A stretch of DNA of 64,000 nucleotides from Prevotella merdae (GCF_900290275.1 NZ_LT985323.1:1-64000); one strand, 5' to 3'. Positions 1 to 8,643 are shown, counted from the stretch's first letter. The notes: generated from the sequence alone by a model not told the origin. Translations and numbers: made by a program.

Positions 1-124
1 TTTGTCTTGGGCTTCCTTCAGATTTCATCTCGCGATGAACACCCTTGCCTTTGACTATGCAATTCCCGCTATTAGGGCTTGCTCGGGACTTTCACCCGTT
101 AGACAATGCTCATGCCGAGCGTAC
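1..124 (-). mobile_element. Class C group II intron, 5' part (runs off left edge)
   Basis: Read on the minus strand, the segment begins GTACGCTCGGCATGAGC and continues with the blocks CTAACGGGTGAAAGTCCCG, GCAAGGGTG and GAAATCTGAAGGAAGCC. These match, in order, the domain I landmarks of group IIC introns such as the Oceanobacillus one (GGCATGGG, AGGGTGAGAGTCCCG, GCAAGGGTGTCC, GGAATCTGAAGGAAGC). The 5' boundary at 124 was set by comparison with the second copy at 14102-14184, where similarity stops at the same base. It lies directly behind an intrinsic terminator hairpin (133-160), the known target preference of class C introns. The reverse transcriptase and 3' end would lie outside the window. 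Confidence 0.85.
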
Positions 125-166
125 TATGAAAAGGAGATACGGCATACATACCGCATCTCCTTTCTT
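125..166 (-). terminator. Intrinsic terminator of the metY-cysK operon
   Basis: On the minus strand GGAGATGCGG and CCGTATCTCC form a 10-base stem with one mismatch (133-160), followed by TTTTCATA and then the intron boundary. It sits about 40 nt after the cysK stop. Confidence 0.8.
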
Positions 167-197
167 ATTTTAATAGTTATGGCATACTCTACCCTAT

Positions 198-1145
198 TTA
201 CAGCGGATACTCGTCGAAAGCATACAACACTGTTGAAAGATAACGCTCGCCTGTATCTGGCAGCAAAGCCACAATGCGCTTGCCTTTATTCTCGGGACGC
301 TTTGCCAGCTGTGTAGCTGCATATACCGCCGCACCCGAGCTTATGCCTACAAGCAGACCTTCTTCGGCAGCAAGTTGGCGACCAGTGCGAATGGCGTCAT
401 CGTTCTCCACCTGCAGCACCTCGTCTATAACATTAGAGTTATATGTCTTTGGCACAAAGCCGGCACCTATGCCCTGAATCTTGTGCGGACCACTCTTGCC
501 GCCACTTAATACGGGTGACGAGGCAGGCTCTACTGCAACAATCCTTACAGCAGGATTATTTTCCTTAAGACGTTTGCCTATACCCGACACTGTTCCACCC
601 GTACCTACACCAGCAACAAATATGTCTATCTTGCAGTCTGTTTGGTTCCATATCTCCACACCAGTTGTATCATAGTGGCTTTGTGGATTTGCAGGATTCT
701 CAAACTGTTGCAGTATTACAGAACCAGGAGTCGCGTCTCTCAGCTCCTCTGCAGCACGAATAGCACCCGCCATACCGTCCTTTCCCGGTGTAAGTTTTAC
801 AGTGGCGCCGTAAGCTTTCACAAGATTACGGCGCTCTACACTCATTGTTTCGGGCATTGTCAAAATGAGCTTATATCCTTTAACAGCTGAGACAAGCGCC
901 AATCCTACACCAGTGTTGCCACTTGTAGGTTCAATGATTGTTGCTCCAGGGCGCAACTTGCCACTACGCTCTGCATCCTCAATCATTGCAAGTGCCACAC
1001 GGTCTTTAACACTGCCACCCGGATTGAAGAATTCTACCTTTGCTATGATAGGCGTTTCCAAATTGCGTTTCTGCGAGAAGGCCTCAAGTTCGAGCAACGG
1101 TGTATTGCCGATTAGCTCGGTTAGTTTCTTTGCTATCTTAGTCAT
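198..1145 (-). CDS. cysK: Cysteine synthase A (O-acetylserine sulfhydrylase)
   Basis: PLP-dependent enzyme that makes L-cysteine from O-acetylserine and sulfide in the cytoplasm. The 315-residue length is typical of the family. Lysine 47 in NPGGSVKDR is the Schiff-base lysine, SGNTG (75-79) is the substrate-binding loop, GVGTGGT near 180 binds the PLP phosphate, and the serine of GISSG near the C-terminus contacts the pyridine nitrogen. It lies 71 nt downstream of metY on the same strand and ends at a strong terminator, so the two are probably one transcript for assimilating sulfide into cysteine and homocysteine. Nothing is unusual in the protein; the intron behind its terminator leaves the gene intact. 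Confidence 0.96.
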   Translation of the reverse strand: MTKIAKKLTELIGNTPLLELEAFSQKRNLETPIIAKVEFFNPGGSVKDRVALAMIEDAERSGKLRPGATIIEPTSGNTGVGLALVSAVKGYKLILTMPETMSVERRNLVKAYGATVKLTPGKDGMAGAIRAAEELRDATPGSVILQQFENPANPQSHYDTTGVEIWNQTDCKIDIFVAGVGTGGTVSGIGKRLKENNPAVRIVAVEPASSPVLSGGKSGPHKIQGIGAGFVPKTYNSNVIDEVLQVENDDAIRTGRQLAAEEGLLVGISSGAAVYAATQLAKRPENKGKRIVALLPDTGERYLSTVLYAFDEYPL

Positions 1146-1216
1146 AAATGCTTTGTCTTATTGGTTATACATACTTTAATCGCATCAGAAGTCGGCTTTA
1201 TCGGCAAAACGGATTA

Positions 1217-2506
1217 TTAAATTGCGTCGAAAGCCTGCTGCAAGTCGTCGATAATGTCATCGATATGCTCCACACCGATACTTAGACGTACTGTAGATGG
1301 TGTTATGTGCTGCTGTGCAAGTTCTTCTGGAGACATCTGCGAGTGGGTTGTAGTTGCAGGATGAATCACAAGGCTCTTGACGTCGGCTACATTAGCAAGT
1401 AGCGAGAATATCTTCAAGTGATCGATAAACTTCCATGCAGCTTCCTGTCCTCCCTTAATTTCGAATGTGAAGATAGAGCCACCGCCATTTGGGAAGTACT
1501 TCTTATACAATTCGTGGTCGGGATGTGTAGGTAGCGAAGGATGATTAACTTTCTCTACCTTTGGATTGTTGGCAAGATACTGCACCACCTTAAGTGCATT
1601 GGCAACATGACGCTCTACACGAAGCGAGAGAGTCTCAAGTCCCTGAAGCAGAATCCATGCATTGAATGGAGATATTGTTGCACCAGTGTCACGAAGGATT
1701 ACGGCACGTATGCGAGTAACAAAGGCTGCCTTGCCTGCCACATCGGCAAATACGGCTCCATGATAACTTGGGTCTGGTTTGGCAAGTGTAGGATACTTGT
1801 CTGCATTAGCCTTCCAGTCGAATGTACCACCGTCTACAATCACACCGCCGAGGCTTGAGCCATGACCACCGATAAATTTAGTAGCCGAATGAACAACAAC
1901 GTCTGCTCCGTGCTCAATAGGACGTATAATATAAGGTGTACCGAAGGTATTGTCCACGATAAACGGTATGTTATGGCGATGTGCCACTTCTGCCACAGCC
2001 TCAAGATTGGTGACGTCAGAGTTAGGATTGCCAAATGTCTCTGCATACACTACCTTGGTATTGGGCTGGATGGCAGCCTCAAGAGCCTCAAGGTCGTTTA
2101 CATTGACAATGGTATTGGTTATACCCTGAGTGGCAAGGGTATGTGTAATGAGATTGAATGAACCTCCATATAGGTTGTCGGCAGCTACAATATGGTCGCC
2201 ATTCTGCACTATGTTCTGCAAAGCATAAGTCACTGCGGCAGCTCCAGAAGCAACTGCAAGACCAGCAACACCACCTTCAAGGGCAGCTACACGGTCTTCG
2301 AACACACCCTGTGTTGAGTTGGTAAGGCGTCCGTATATATTACCAGCATCGCGCAAACCAAAACGGTCGGCAGCATGTTGCGAGTTGCGGAACACATAAC
2401 TTGTGGTCTGATAAATAGGCACAGCACGTGCGTCGGTTGCTGGATCTGGCTGTTCCTGTCCTACATGCAATTGGAGTGTCTCAAAATGTAGTTTCTTGTT
2501 GCTCAT
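1217..2506 (-). CDS. metY: O-acetylhomoserine sulfhydrylase
   Basis: Cys/Met-metabolism PLP enzyme that forms homocysteine from O-acetylhomoserine and sulfide, the direct sulfhydrylation route to methionine. The 429-residue length suits MetY rather than the shorter (about 390) cystathionine synthases and lyases. SATKFIGGHG places the PLP lysine at 210; YGRLTNSTQ near 59-67 and VDNTFGTPY near 184-192 are family signatures. It is the first gene of a two-gene unit with cysK. Upstream on the minus strand are a TAACTTTG -7 box (2572-2579) and, further out, an ATACCAC-N4-GTGGTAT palindrome that may bind a sulfur or methionine regulator. The start at 2506 is supported by its 66-nt distance to the -7 box. 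Confidence 0.95.
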   Translation of the reverse strand: MSNKKLHFETLQLHVGQEQPDPATDARAVPIYQTTSYVFRNSQHAADRFGLRDAGNIYGRLTNSTQGVFEDRVAALEGGVAGLAVASGAAAVTYALQNIVQNGDHIVAADNLYGGSFNLITHTLATQGITNTIVNVNDLEALEAAIQPNTKVVYAETFGNPNSDVTNLEAVAEVAHRHNIPFIVDNTFGTPYIIRPIEHGADVVVHSATKFIGGHGSSLGGVIVDGGTFDWKANADKYPTLAKPDPSYHGAVFADVAGKAAFVTRIRAVILRDTGATISPFNAWILLQGLETLSLRVERHVANALKVVQYLANNPKVEKVNHPSLPTHPDHELYKKYFPNGGGSIFTFEIKGGQEAAWKFIDHLKIFSLLANVADVKSLVIHPATTTHSQMSPEELAQQHITPSTVRLSIGVEHIDDIIDDLQQAFDAI

Positions 2507-2571
2507 TGTTATTGCCCTTTCTTTATTTAATTGTTATTATTCGTGATTCAATTATCTTGTTTTCACGATTG

Positions 2572-2579
2572 CAAAGTTA
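2572..2579 (-). promoter_or_regulatory. Promoter -7 box of metY-cysK
   Basis: Minus-strand TAACTTTG fits the Bacteroidales TAnnTTTG -7 consensus and stands 66 nt before the metY ATG. The -33 element is less clear. Confidence 0.6.
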
Positions 2580-2624
2580 CGACAAACTCCACTATCAAGC
2601 AATAGCATAATATAGCTATTTGAC

Positions 2625-2642
2625 ATACCACATGTGTGGTAT
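2625..2642. promoter_or_regulatory. Palindrome upstream of the metY promoter
   Basis: ATACCAC-ATGT-GTGGTAT is a perfect 7-bp inverted repeat about 46 bp upstream of the -7 box. The size and position suit a homodimeric regulator, but no regulator can be named from the sequence. Confidence 0.45.
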
Positions 2643-2723
2643 TATGACTAAAAGAGCGTGATATTGTATAGTTAATAACGATTTGTTGTGGCTCAAAAGC
2701 CGTGAGACGATATTGAAACGTGC

Positions 2724-2956
2724 CTAAAAACAAGACGGCGCAACTCTCATCGAGCTGCGCCGTCGTGCGTATGTTTAACTAAAAATCTTTTTCGTAGGAA
2801 TGAAAATCCTCACGGACTCTCATCGTTACCTGTTAAACAATCGTTCAATTTACCTTAAACCTAATAACTAAAAACCTAAATCTATTACTACTAACCTAAA
2901 CAATCTATTAACCTTTTGACGATGCAAAGATAGTAACTTTTCGCTGTGTGCGCAAA
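2724..2956 (-). ncRNA. Candidate C-poor small RNA (about 195 nt)
   Basis: The minus strand shows a textbook Bacteroidales promoter: TTTG (2953-2956), 20 nt, then TATCTTTG (2925-2932). Transcription would start near 2918. The transcript ends in the 9-bp GACGGCGCA/TGCGCCGTC hairpin (2734-2764) followed by TTGTTTTTA. No convincing ORF lies between. The first ~100 nt of the RNA contain almost no C (runs of GGTTAATAG and TTTAGGTTAG type), and a CATCGT near the 5' end can pair with ACGATG further on. The identity is unknown; a second RNA of similar build is at 43471-43757. Confidence 0.5.
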
Positions 2957-3372
2957 CATTTCATGCAAAAACATTATTTTTCTATGATTTAATTGATTTA
3001 AAGCAACTGGACAAGGCTAATAACACATCCTTTCAACCTATTTGCCTACAACTTCTACTTATTCACAATCAGCCTCATCATCAAGCTAATCTTGCCCACA
3101 AATACTTGCTAAAAAGAGTATTACTAAATTAGTCGTAAATTTAATATATATTACTTGACCATTTAATATGTATTACTTTGCCATTTAATATATATGTGCA
3201 TTGCCTAAAATTGCAACGTCAGCATAAATGAAATTTTTGCTAAGTGTTATCCTACTTTGGGAATGTACATTTAAACAAAAGATAGAAAGTAAAAAAACTA
3301 TTGAAATAAATTTCTTCATATGTAATAATATTATTAACCTGTGTACTAAAATCCAAATGCATATAATGTGCT

Positions 3373-3711
3373 CTATCTGAAAAATATTTGTTTCAGAATA
3401 TCACCAACCCATGAATCTTTCATTTTTTCTTTAAAAGGATCATATTTAATATTAAAATTATTATTATAAGGAAATGTGTATTCCTTTTTCAGTAAAACAC
3501 TATTTCTTACATCAATAGAGTCAGATTTGTTTTCTTTAATCTTAGATAGATTTATGTTATTCACGCTATCCATACGTACAGTATCAGAAGAATGATAATC
3601 TGTAGAATCCCCTGACAATCCATTGTAATCATAAACAAAAGCTTTTGCACAAACAATAAAATTATTTATTGTAAGTAAAAGCATTCCTAATACAATTCGT
3701 ATATGTTTCAT
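3373..3711 (-). CDS. Hypothetical small secreted protein
   Basis: A 112-residue ORF with an N-terminal signal-like segment: basic MKHIR, a hydrophobic core at about 6-20, and a possible cleavage after the ALA-like CAKA at 21-24. The mature part is rich in Asn, Asp, Ser and Lys and shows no motif I recognise. Base composition is markedly more AT-rich than the flanking metabolic genes. It stands alone between the small-RNA candidate and two long inverted repeats, so it could be recently acquired or a decaying gene. No clear promoter or ribosome site was identified, and the coding call rests on length and the signal peptide alone. Confidence 0.45.
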   Translation of the reverse strand: MKHIRIVLGMLLLTINNFIVCAKAFVYDYNGLSGDSTDYHSSDTVRMDSVNNINLSKIKENKSDSIDVRNSVLLKKEYTFPYNNNFNIKYDPFKEKMKDSWVGDILKQIFFR

Positions 3712-3841
3712 ATTATATTTATTTTAAATTGTTAGATATAATCTCATTTCATAAGATATTAATGTCATTTTTATCATATATAAAGAATGCAAGCATTATC
3801 ATGCTATTAATATATAAGGCTTTTTAAAGCATTATTTTAAT

Positions 3842-3878
3842 ATCATTAGTGTCCCATTAAAATCGGGACACTAATGAT
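3842..3878. repeat. 14-bp perfect inverted repeat
   Basis: ATCATTAGTGTCCC and its exact reverse complement flank a 9-nt loop. No poly-T tract follows on either side that would make it a clear terminator. Confidence 0.7.
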
Positions 3879-3912
3879 ACAAATTAAAAAGAAGAATCTT
3901 TTTACTGATTCA

Positions 3913-3978
3913 ATATTTTCGTCCATACTCGAAGTTTTCCACAAAAGTAATGCTTTTTTCGAGTATGGACGAAAATAT
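3913..3978. repeat. 21-bp perfect inverted repeat downstream of mrp
   Basis: The arms 3913-3933 and 3958-3978 (core CGTCCATACTCGAA / TTCGAGTATGGACG) are exact complements over 21 bp, with a 24-nt spacer ending in TTTTTT. It lies 30 nt past the mrp stop and could act as a terminator, but the arms are longer than usual and may be a miniature element. Confidence 0.7.
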
Positions 3979-4008
3979 CGTCAGTTACAACTTGATACGC
4001 CCAACTAA

Positions 4009-5109
4009 TTAGTTGTGCGTCTTAACGATCTGTGTAGGAGCCTGTTCCTTGTTGCGGCGATTTACAACTGTAACAACAGCCTGGGCAAGATTAAGGAAGG
4101 AAAGACCTGTGATAGATGTATTATCGAGAGCTGCAGGAGTTCCATTGTCACCGTTCTCGCATATGCTCTGCACAATCGGTATCTGTGCAAGCAATGGCAC
4201 ATTCATCTCCTTAGCCAGGTTCTTGCAACCTTCCTTGCCGAAGATATAGTACTTGTTCTCTGGCAATTCGGCAGGTGTGAACCATGCCATATTTTCTACC
4301 AATCCAAGAATTGGCACATTCACCTTATCGTTGCTGTACATATCTATACCCTTACGAGCGTCGGCAAGGGCTACATTCTGAGGTGTTGACACGATAACAG
4401 CGCCTGTGATGGCAAGTGTCTGTAGCAATGTAAGATGGATGTCGCTTGTTCCTGGAGGTGTGTCGAGTATAAAATAGTCGAGGTCTCCCCAATCGGCATC
4501 GGCTATAAGCTGCTTCAATGCGTTGGATGCCATGCCGCCACGCCAAAGTGTTGCGGTGTCGGGATTGACAAAGAATCCGATAGAGAGCACCTTGATGCCA
4601 TATTTCTCGATTGGCTCAATAAGGTCACGTCCATCCTTCTTTACCGCATATGGACGTGCATCCTCAACCTGGAACATCTTAGGAACCGATGGACCAAAGA
4701 TGTCACAATCTAACAGTCCTACCTTGTAACCAAGACGTGCCAAGGCTATGGCAAGATTAGCTGCCACTGTACTCTTGCCCACTCCACCCTTTCCTGAGCT
4801 TACGGCAATAACGTTCTTTACATTAGGCAGAAGCTTGCCCACTTCCGGACGAGGTTTTGAAAGGAATTCGGTGTCGATGGTCACCTCCACATCCTTAGAT
4901 ACATGGTAGTGGATAGCAGCCTCGGCTGCCTTTACTGTTGACTTTAGGAATGGATCGGTGTCTCGTGGAAACACGAGCGAGAACGATACCTTCATACCAT
5001 CTATGCGCAAGTTGTCGGCCACCATATCAGCCTCAACAAGGTTCTTCTTGTTGCCGGGATAGGTTACGGTTGCAAGCGCATCCATTATGAGTTTAGGATA
5101 TAATGTCAT
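4009..5109 (-). CDS. mrp: Mrp/ApbC-family P-loop ATPase, Fe-S cluster carrier
   Basis: Cytoplasmic ATPase of the Mrp/NBP35 family, thought to carry iron-sulfur clusters to apoproteins. An N-terminal MIP18-like segment (about 1-90) precedes the deviant Walker A SGKGGVGKST (105-114), then LLDCDIFGPSVP and the Walker B-like ILDTPPGTSD. I do not see the C-terminal CxxC pair found in many family members, so cluster binding may differ. The ATG at 5109 is preferred to the in-frame one at 5193, because the extra 28 codons translate a short AT-rich repeat tract and would overlap trmB. It is probably cotranscribed with trmB, 80 nt upstream. Confidence 0.9.
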   Translation of the reverse strand: MTLYPKLIMDALATVTYPGNKKNLVEADMVADNLRIDGMKVSFSLVFPRDTDPFLKSTVKAAEAAIHYHVSKDVEVTIDTEFLSKPRPEVGKLLPNVKNVIAVSSGKGGVGKSTVAANLAIALARLGYKVGLLDCDIFGPSVPKMFQVEDARPYAVKKDGRDLIEPIEKYGIKVLSIGFFVNPDTATLWRGGMASNALKQLIADADWGDLDYFILDTPPGTSDIHLTLLQTLAITGAVIVSTPQNVALADARKGIDMYSNDKVNVPILGLVENMAWFTPAELPENKYYIFGKEGCKNLAKEMNVPLLAQIPIVQSICENGDNGTPAALDNTSITGLSFLNLAQAVVTVVNRRNKEQAPTQIVKTHN

Positions 5110-5113
5110 TATA

Positions 5114-5148
5114 TTGAGTTTTGAATTTTGAGTTTTGAATTTTGAGTT
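5114..5148. repeat. Short degenerate tandem repeat between trmB and mrp
   Basis: About three tandem copies of a TTGAGTTTTGAAT-type unit. Similar low-complexity tracts occur at 19926-20092 and 50059-50102. Confidence 0.6.
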
Positions 5149-5189
5149 GTCGGCAAAGCCGATTTTGAGTTTTTGATAATACTCAAAAA

Positions 5190-5960
5190 TCACAATGCCG
5201 TTTCTTTTGGGCTTCTCTTATCTCGGTTATAGCTGCGATACTCGTCAAGCGGAATCTCCACTTCAGGCTCTGTCAGCTCGCCTTCCTTAGGCAGCGAGAA
5301 CTTAATGTACTTGATGTTGAGTCCGCGCTCTATCCACATACTCTCGTAATATGTCTGTATGCCCAGTATTTCCTGTGTCTGTGGGTCAAGTCCTTCAGTA
5401 TGATAAAGGTCCTCTGTACGGAACAGCAACGGCAGATTGTTGTGCTGCTGCATATATGTGGTATAGGTAAAGAGGAAGTTTGAGTCGGTCTTCAAGTGTA
5501 TTGTACCACCATCCTGAAGGAAGTTGCGGTAGCGCTCCATAAAGTAAGTAGATGTAAGACGCTTGCGTGGATTCTTCATCTGCGGGTCGCTAAAGGTGAG
5601 CCATATCTCCTGAACCTCGCCCTCTGAGAAGAAACGGTCTATTATCTCGATGTTGGTTCTAAGGAACGCAACATTCTTCAATCCTTTATTCAGAGCCTGT
5701 GTAGCACCTGTCCACATACGCGCACCCTTGATGTCTACACCGATGAAGTTGATGTTGGGGAACATCTTTGCAAGTCCTACGGTATACTCACCCCTGCCGC
5801 AGCCAAGCTCCAGCACTATAGGATTGGAGTTCTTGAAATACATATCACGCCAATGACCCTTCATGTCGAACGGCACATTGTCGGCTACAGAGAACGGATA
5901 CTGAAACACGTTCTCGTATCTTTCCATATCGGCGAACTTCGCCAGTTTTCCTTTGCCCAT
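5190..5960 (-). CDS. trmB: tRNA (guanine-46-N7)-methyltransferase
   Basis: SAM-dependent enzyme that methylates G46 in the variable loop of tRNAs. The SAM-binding core is clear: [12 protein letters not shown] near 50-61 (motif I) and [13 protein letters not shown] near 70-82. The TrmB signature [17 protein letters not shown] near 120 and [13 protein letters not shown] near 157-169 complete the fold. The 256 residues are slightly longer than Escherichia coli TrmB. It is the first gene of the trmB-mrp pair; on the minus strand a TAACTTTG box (6009-6016) about 50 nt before the ATG is the likely promoter. It is transcribed divergently from the ECF sigma gene. Confidence 0.94.
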   Translation of the reverse strand: MGKGKLAKFADMERYENVFQYPFSVADNVPFDMKGHWRDMYFKNSNPIVLELGCGRGEYTVGLAKMFPNINFIGVDIKGARMWTGATQALNKGLKNVAFLRTNIEIIDRFFSEGEVQEIWLTFSDPQMKNPRKRLTSTYFMERYRNFLQDGGTIHLKTDSNFLFTYTTYMQQHNNLPLLFRTEDLYHTEGLDPQTQEILGIQTYYESMWIERGLNIKYIKFSLPKEGELTEPEVEIPLDEYRSYNRDKRSPKETAL

Positions 5961-6008
5961 TTATTGGTTGGTTATATTTTATATTCTGATATTGAAACTC
6001 AAATTGTA

Positions 6009-6016
6009 CAAAGTTA
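6009..6016 (-). promoter_or_regulatory. Promoter -7 box of trmB-mrp
   Basis: Minus-strand TAACTTTG matches TAnnTTTG and lies about 50 nt upstream of the trmB ATG. Confidence 0.55.
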
Positions 6017-6130
6017 ATAAAAAAAGGTCGGTTTTCGAGTGTTTTACAACTTTTATCGCTTAATTCATACTTTTTTCTACATTTCGATGTCCGATTTGGC
6101 CACTTCATACGTTATATATATGTATCAGTT

Positions 6131-6631
6131 ATGAAACCAAGCGAATTCAACCATATCGTCCTGCCCATGCGCAACGAGCTGTTAAGCTATGCGCTGAGTG
6201 TCACAGGGTCGGCAGACAATGCCGAAGACCTTGTGCAGGAAGTTATGCTGCGACTATGGAACAAACGCGAACAACTTGAAGCCGAAGACAAACTAAAGTC
6301 GCTTGCCATAACTATGATACACAACCTATTTCTGGACCAACAGCGGCACGAAAGCCATACTGCTACAATGCCCGAACGGATAGATATTGCCGTAAATGAC
6401 AGAAGCGCCGAACTGCGAGACGAGGCAAGGCTGATACGCAACATCGTTGACCAGCTGCCGCCATTGCAACAACAAATATTCAGAATGAAGGAGATAGAAG
6501 GTTACACCGCCGACGAGATTATGCAGATTACCGGTTGTACAGCCGATAACCTGCGTCGCAATCTGTCAAGGGCGCGAACTAAGATACGCGAAACTTACAT
6601 TAAAATAATGATGAAAGGAAGCAAGCTATGA
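6131..6631 (+). CDS. ECF-type RNA polymerase sigma factor
   Basis: A 166-residue sigma-70 family protein of the extracytoplasmic-function group. Region 2 spans about 10-75 (LLSYALSVTGSADNAEDLVQEV; LRLWNKRE), and region 4 lies at about 110-160 (LPPLQQQIFRMKEIEGYTADEI, then the helix-turn-helix TGCTADNLRRNLSRARTKIRE). The stop overlaps the start of the next gene (ATGA), a membrane protein that is the likely anti-sigma partner. This arrangement suggests a regulon responding to an envelope signal, possibly including the barrel gene two places downstream. The trigger and target promoters cannot be read from the sequence. Confidence 0.92.
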   Translation: MKPSEFNHIVLPMRNELLSYALSVTGSADNAEDLVQEVMLRLWNKREQLEAEDKLKSLAITMIHNLFLDQQRHESHTATMPERIDIAVNDRSAELRDEARLIRNIVDQLPPLQQQIFRMKEIEGYTADEIMQITGCTADNLRRNLSRARTKIRETYIKIMMKGSKL

Positions 6632-7134
6632 TAAAGAACATCAATAACGGTAAGCAAAATACCGACATACGTACGCTTATAGAGCGATATATGTCGGGCG
6701 AAACAACCAACGACGAGGAAGCAACACTGCGCACATGGTTCCAACTCGCTGGAGACGACGTGCCTGAAGAGTGGCGTCCGCTACGTGCCTTGTTCAGTTT
6801 TGTAGACGAGGAGCGCCTTGCATCTGAGGCAACACTTTATTCTGAAACAGAAGAAAAGAGCATAACTCAAACAATACGCACCACCCCACTACATCATATT
6901 CTGACAAAACCACGTATATGGACAGCATCGGCTGTGGCAGCCGCAGCTATAGCTTTGGTATTGCTTGTACCATCGATAAAGAATATATTTGAGCCAATGC
7001 CACAAAACTATGCCGTAATAGACGGAAAGGTGTATACCAATCCTAAAGTGATAAGACAACAGGCCGACGATGCATTGCAGATTGTGGCTTGCGATGACGA
7101 AGACCCATTTAGCGCTCTCGATATGATGCAATAA
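6628..7134 (+). CDS. Putative anti-sigma factor, single-pass membrane protein
   Basis: A 168-residue protein starting inside the sigma-factor stop codon (4-nt overlap), implying translational coupling. The N-terminal ~90 residues are acidic and helical (RTLIERYMSGETTNDEEA resembles the start of FecR/anti-sigma N-terminal segments). One transmembrane helix lies at about 98-115 (TASAVAAAAIALVLLVP), followed by a short C-terminal part of about 50 residues ending in an acidic tail. The gene position, the topology and the start motif support an anti-sigma role. The periplasmic part is too short for a full FecR sensor domain, so sensing probably involves another protein. Confidence 0.7.
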   Translation: MIKNINNGKQNTDIRTLIERYMSGETTNDEEATLRTWFQLAGDDVPEEWRPLRALFSFVDEERLASEATLYSETEEKSITQTIRTTPLHHILTKPRIWTASAVAAAAIALVLLVPSIKNIFEPMPQNYAVIDGKVYTNPKVIRQQADDALQIVACDDEDPFSALDMMQ

Positions 7135-7202
7135 TCTATATTGAGCAATTGGCATCACAATACGACAATACACATTATTAATATTATAAACATATATATA
7201 TT

Positions 7203-7682
7203 ATGCACACTTTATTAAATATACTGCATAAGCCTCCGCTGTTATCGATTAGGACAGCTCTGACTATTTGCTTTATCATAATCGGTCTTGGCATGGCCAA
7301 TGCACAAGAGGGCCTTGCCGTCAACAACATATTCCAACAATACGGACATTCGAAGGGATGCAAGATGGTGGTAATGAGGAACACCAAGCTGCGCGGATTC
7401 CACCTTATTATATATAAGAGTCTGACATACCCCGATAAATATGCTGCTGACATCAAGACACATCTTAATACAGACAGACGTGCGGCAAAGAAGATACGCG
7501 AGGTTATTGACAACGGAAGCATAGCAAGCGGATATTACATGATGCCGCCACATGCCAACGGTATAAACCGATACGTTCTGTTCAGCCATACAAGCAAAGG
7601 CAAAGGAGCTGTTATATACATCGAGGGCGACCTTTCGCCTGAAGACATCATGACAATATGCTACACCAAGAGAGGTTGGTAG
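7203..7682 (+). CDS. DUF6108-type secreted protein
   Basis: A 159-residue protein with an N-terminal signal segment (hydrophobic stretch at about 18-33 ending ANAQ). The mature domain, with NIFQQYGHSKGCKMVVM early and DLSPEDIMTICYTKRGW at the C-terminus, resembles the DUF6108 family that sits behind ECF sigma/anti-sigma pairs in Prevotella-like genomes. That family has no assigned function that I know of. It lies 68 nt after the anti-sigma gene and 52 nt before the barrel gene, so all four are likely one operon. A role in envelope sensing or stress is inference from the neighbours. Confidence 0.65.
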   Translation: MHTLLNILHKPPLLSIRTALTICFIIIGLGMANAQEGLAVNNIFQQYGHSKGCKMVVMRNTKLRGFHLIIYKSLTYPDKYAADIKTHLNTDRRAAKKIREVIDNGSIASGYYMMPPHANGINRYVLFSHTSKGKGAVIYIEGDLSPEDIMTICYTKRGW

Positions 7683-7734
7683 ACAAAGCTACTTCTCTTT
7701 TTACCAATATCAACAAATTTAATAAACAGGAATT

Positions 7735-8643
7735 ATGAACATCAGAACATTAGCCTTGGCATTGGCTATTATGCCTGCCATTGCATCAGCACAGGACAAC
7801 AACTCCGAAAAGAACACTATATCCAACAAGAATACATATGACACCACTATTGTCTTCAACAAACAGAAGTACGAAATAAGCCAAACAGGCGAGCGTACAA
7901 ATGTAAAAGTTTACAAAGCTAATGGTAGCGAGCTTGAGAAGACACTTGAGACACAATACCTCGACGGTCAGCAAGTGGAACAGGTGTATATAACGTCGCC
8001 CTTCATTCCCAGAAGAACGTACAAACGCAAAAGCCAGGAATACAGCCACTATCCAGGAATATTCTTCGGTTTGAATATATTGTCAGGCTCTGCATTCGGT
8101 GCATCATCAGCTGGCATATATACACGTGACAGCAAGTCAATGGAATGGGGTATCAATGGATTCTCGTTCGAATATCCATTCAACAGCTCTTGGGCTTTAA
8201 CGTCGGCTATGTCGCTGGCCTGTGTCAGCCATCATTTCAATACCGACTATGTGCTCAACACTGTTGACGGCATAACAAGTATGCAACCATTCAAAAGCGA
8301 AGAAGGCGACGACAAGCGTCCTTCTAAAAGCTATCTAAGCTACTGGGCATTGCGCTTTCCTATCATGCTTGAATGGTCTAACCGCATAGGTGGCGACGAT
8401 GTATATGCTGCCTTTGGCCCATCAATAGAGTTTCGTTTCAACGAACGCTCACGATATAAATTGGGCAAAAGGCACACCCTGACAAAGGACGTAAACATGA
8501 ATCCAATTGGTATAAACCTTGAGGCTCGTGTCGGATACGGATTCTTTATGCTATATGCACGTACTGCCCTTACACCATTATTACGCACCAAGTATGCTCC
8601 AGAATGGCACCCATTCACAGTAGGATGCGGTTTCAGATTATAA
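7735..8643 (+). CDS. Outer-membrane beta-barrel family protein
   Basis: A 302-residue protein with a signal peptide (MNIRTLALALAIMPAIASAQ, cleavage after about 19). The first ~100 mature residues are polar and rich in Thr, Asn and Lys. After a basic RRTYKRKSQEY segment come alternating amphipathic strands (YPGIFFGLNILSGSAFG; AFGPSIEFRFNE) ending in a C-terminal aromatic FTVGCGFRL, typical of an outer-membrane barrel. It is the last gene of the ECF sigma operon and a plausible regulon member or stress-sensed protein. No closer family could be named. Confidence 0.65.
   Translation: MNIRTLALALAIMPAIASAQDNNSEKNTISNKNTYDTTIVFNKQKYEISQTGERTNVKVYKANGSELEKTLETQYLDGQQVEQVYITSPFIPRRTYKRKSQEYSHYPGIFFGLNILSGSAFGASSAGIYTRDSKSMEWGINGFSFEYPFNSSWALTSAMSLACVSHHFNTDYVLNTVDGITSMQPFKSEEGDDKRPSKSYLSYWALRFPIMLEWSNRIGGDDVYAAFGPSIEFRFNERSRYKLGKRHTLTKDVNMNPIGINLEARVGYGFFMLYARTALTPLLRTKYAPEWHPFTVGCGFRL

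Noticed and set aside
1541..2161. Plus-strand ORFs across metY
   Set aside because: They are antisense shadows of a well-supported gene and have no family motifs of their own.
2507..2620. SAM or other riboswitch before metY
   Set aside because: The predicted 5' UTR is only about 60 nt and shows no recognisable aptamer; the palindrome lies upstream of the -7 box, so it would be DNA, not RNA.
3842..3978. Insertion-sequence ends
   Set aside because: No transposase or flanking duplication accompanies the two inverted repeats.
5109..5193. N-terminal extension of Mrp with a start at 5193
   Set aside because: The extra codons translate a low-complexity repeat tract and would overlap trmB; family members begin near the ATG at 5109.
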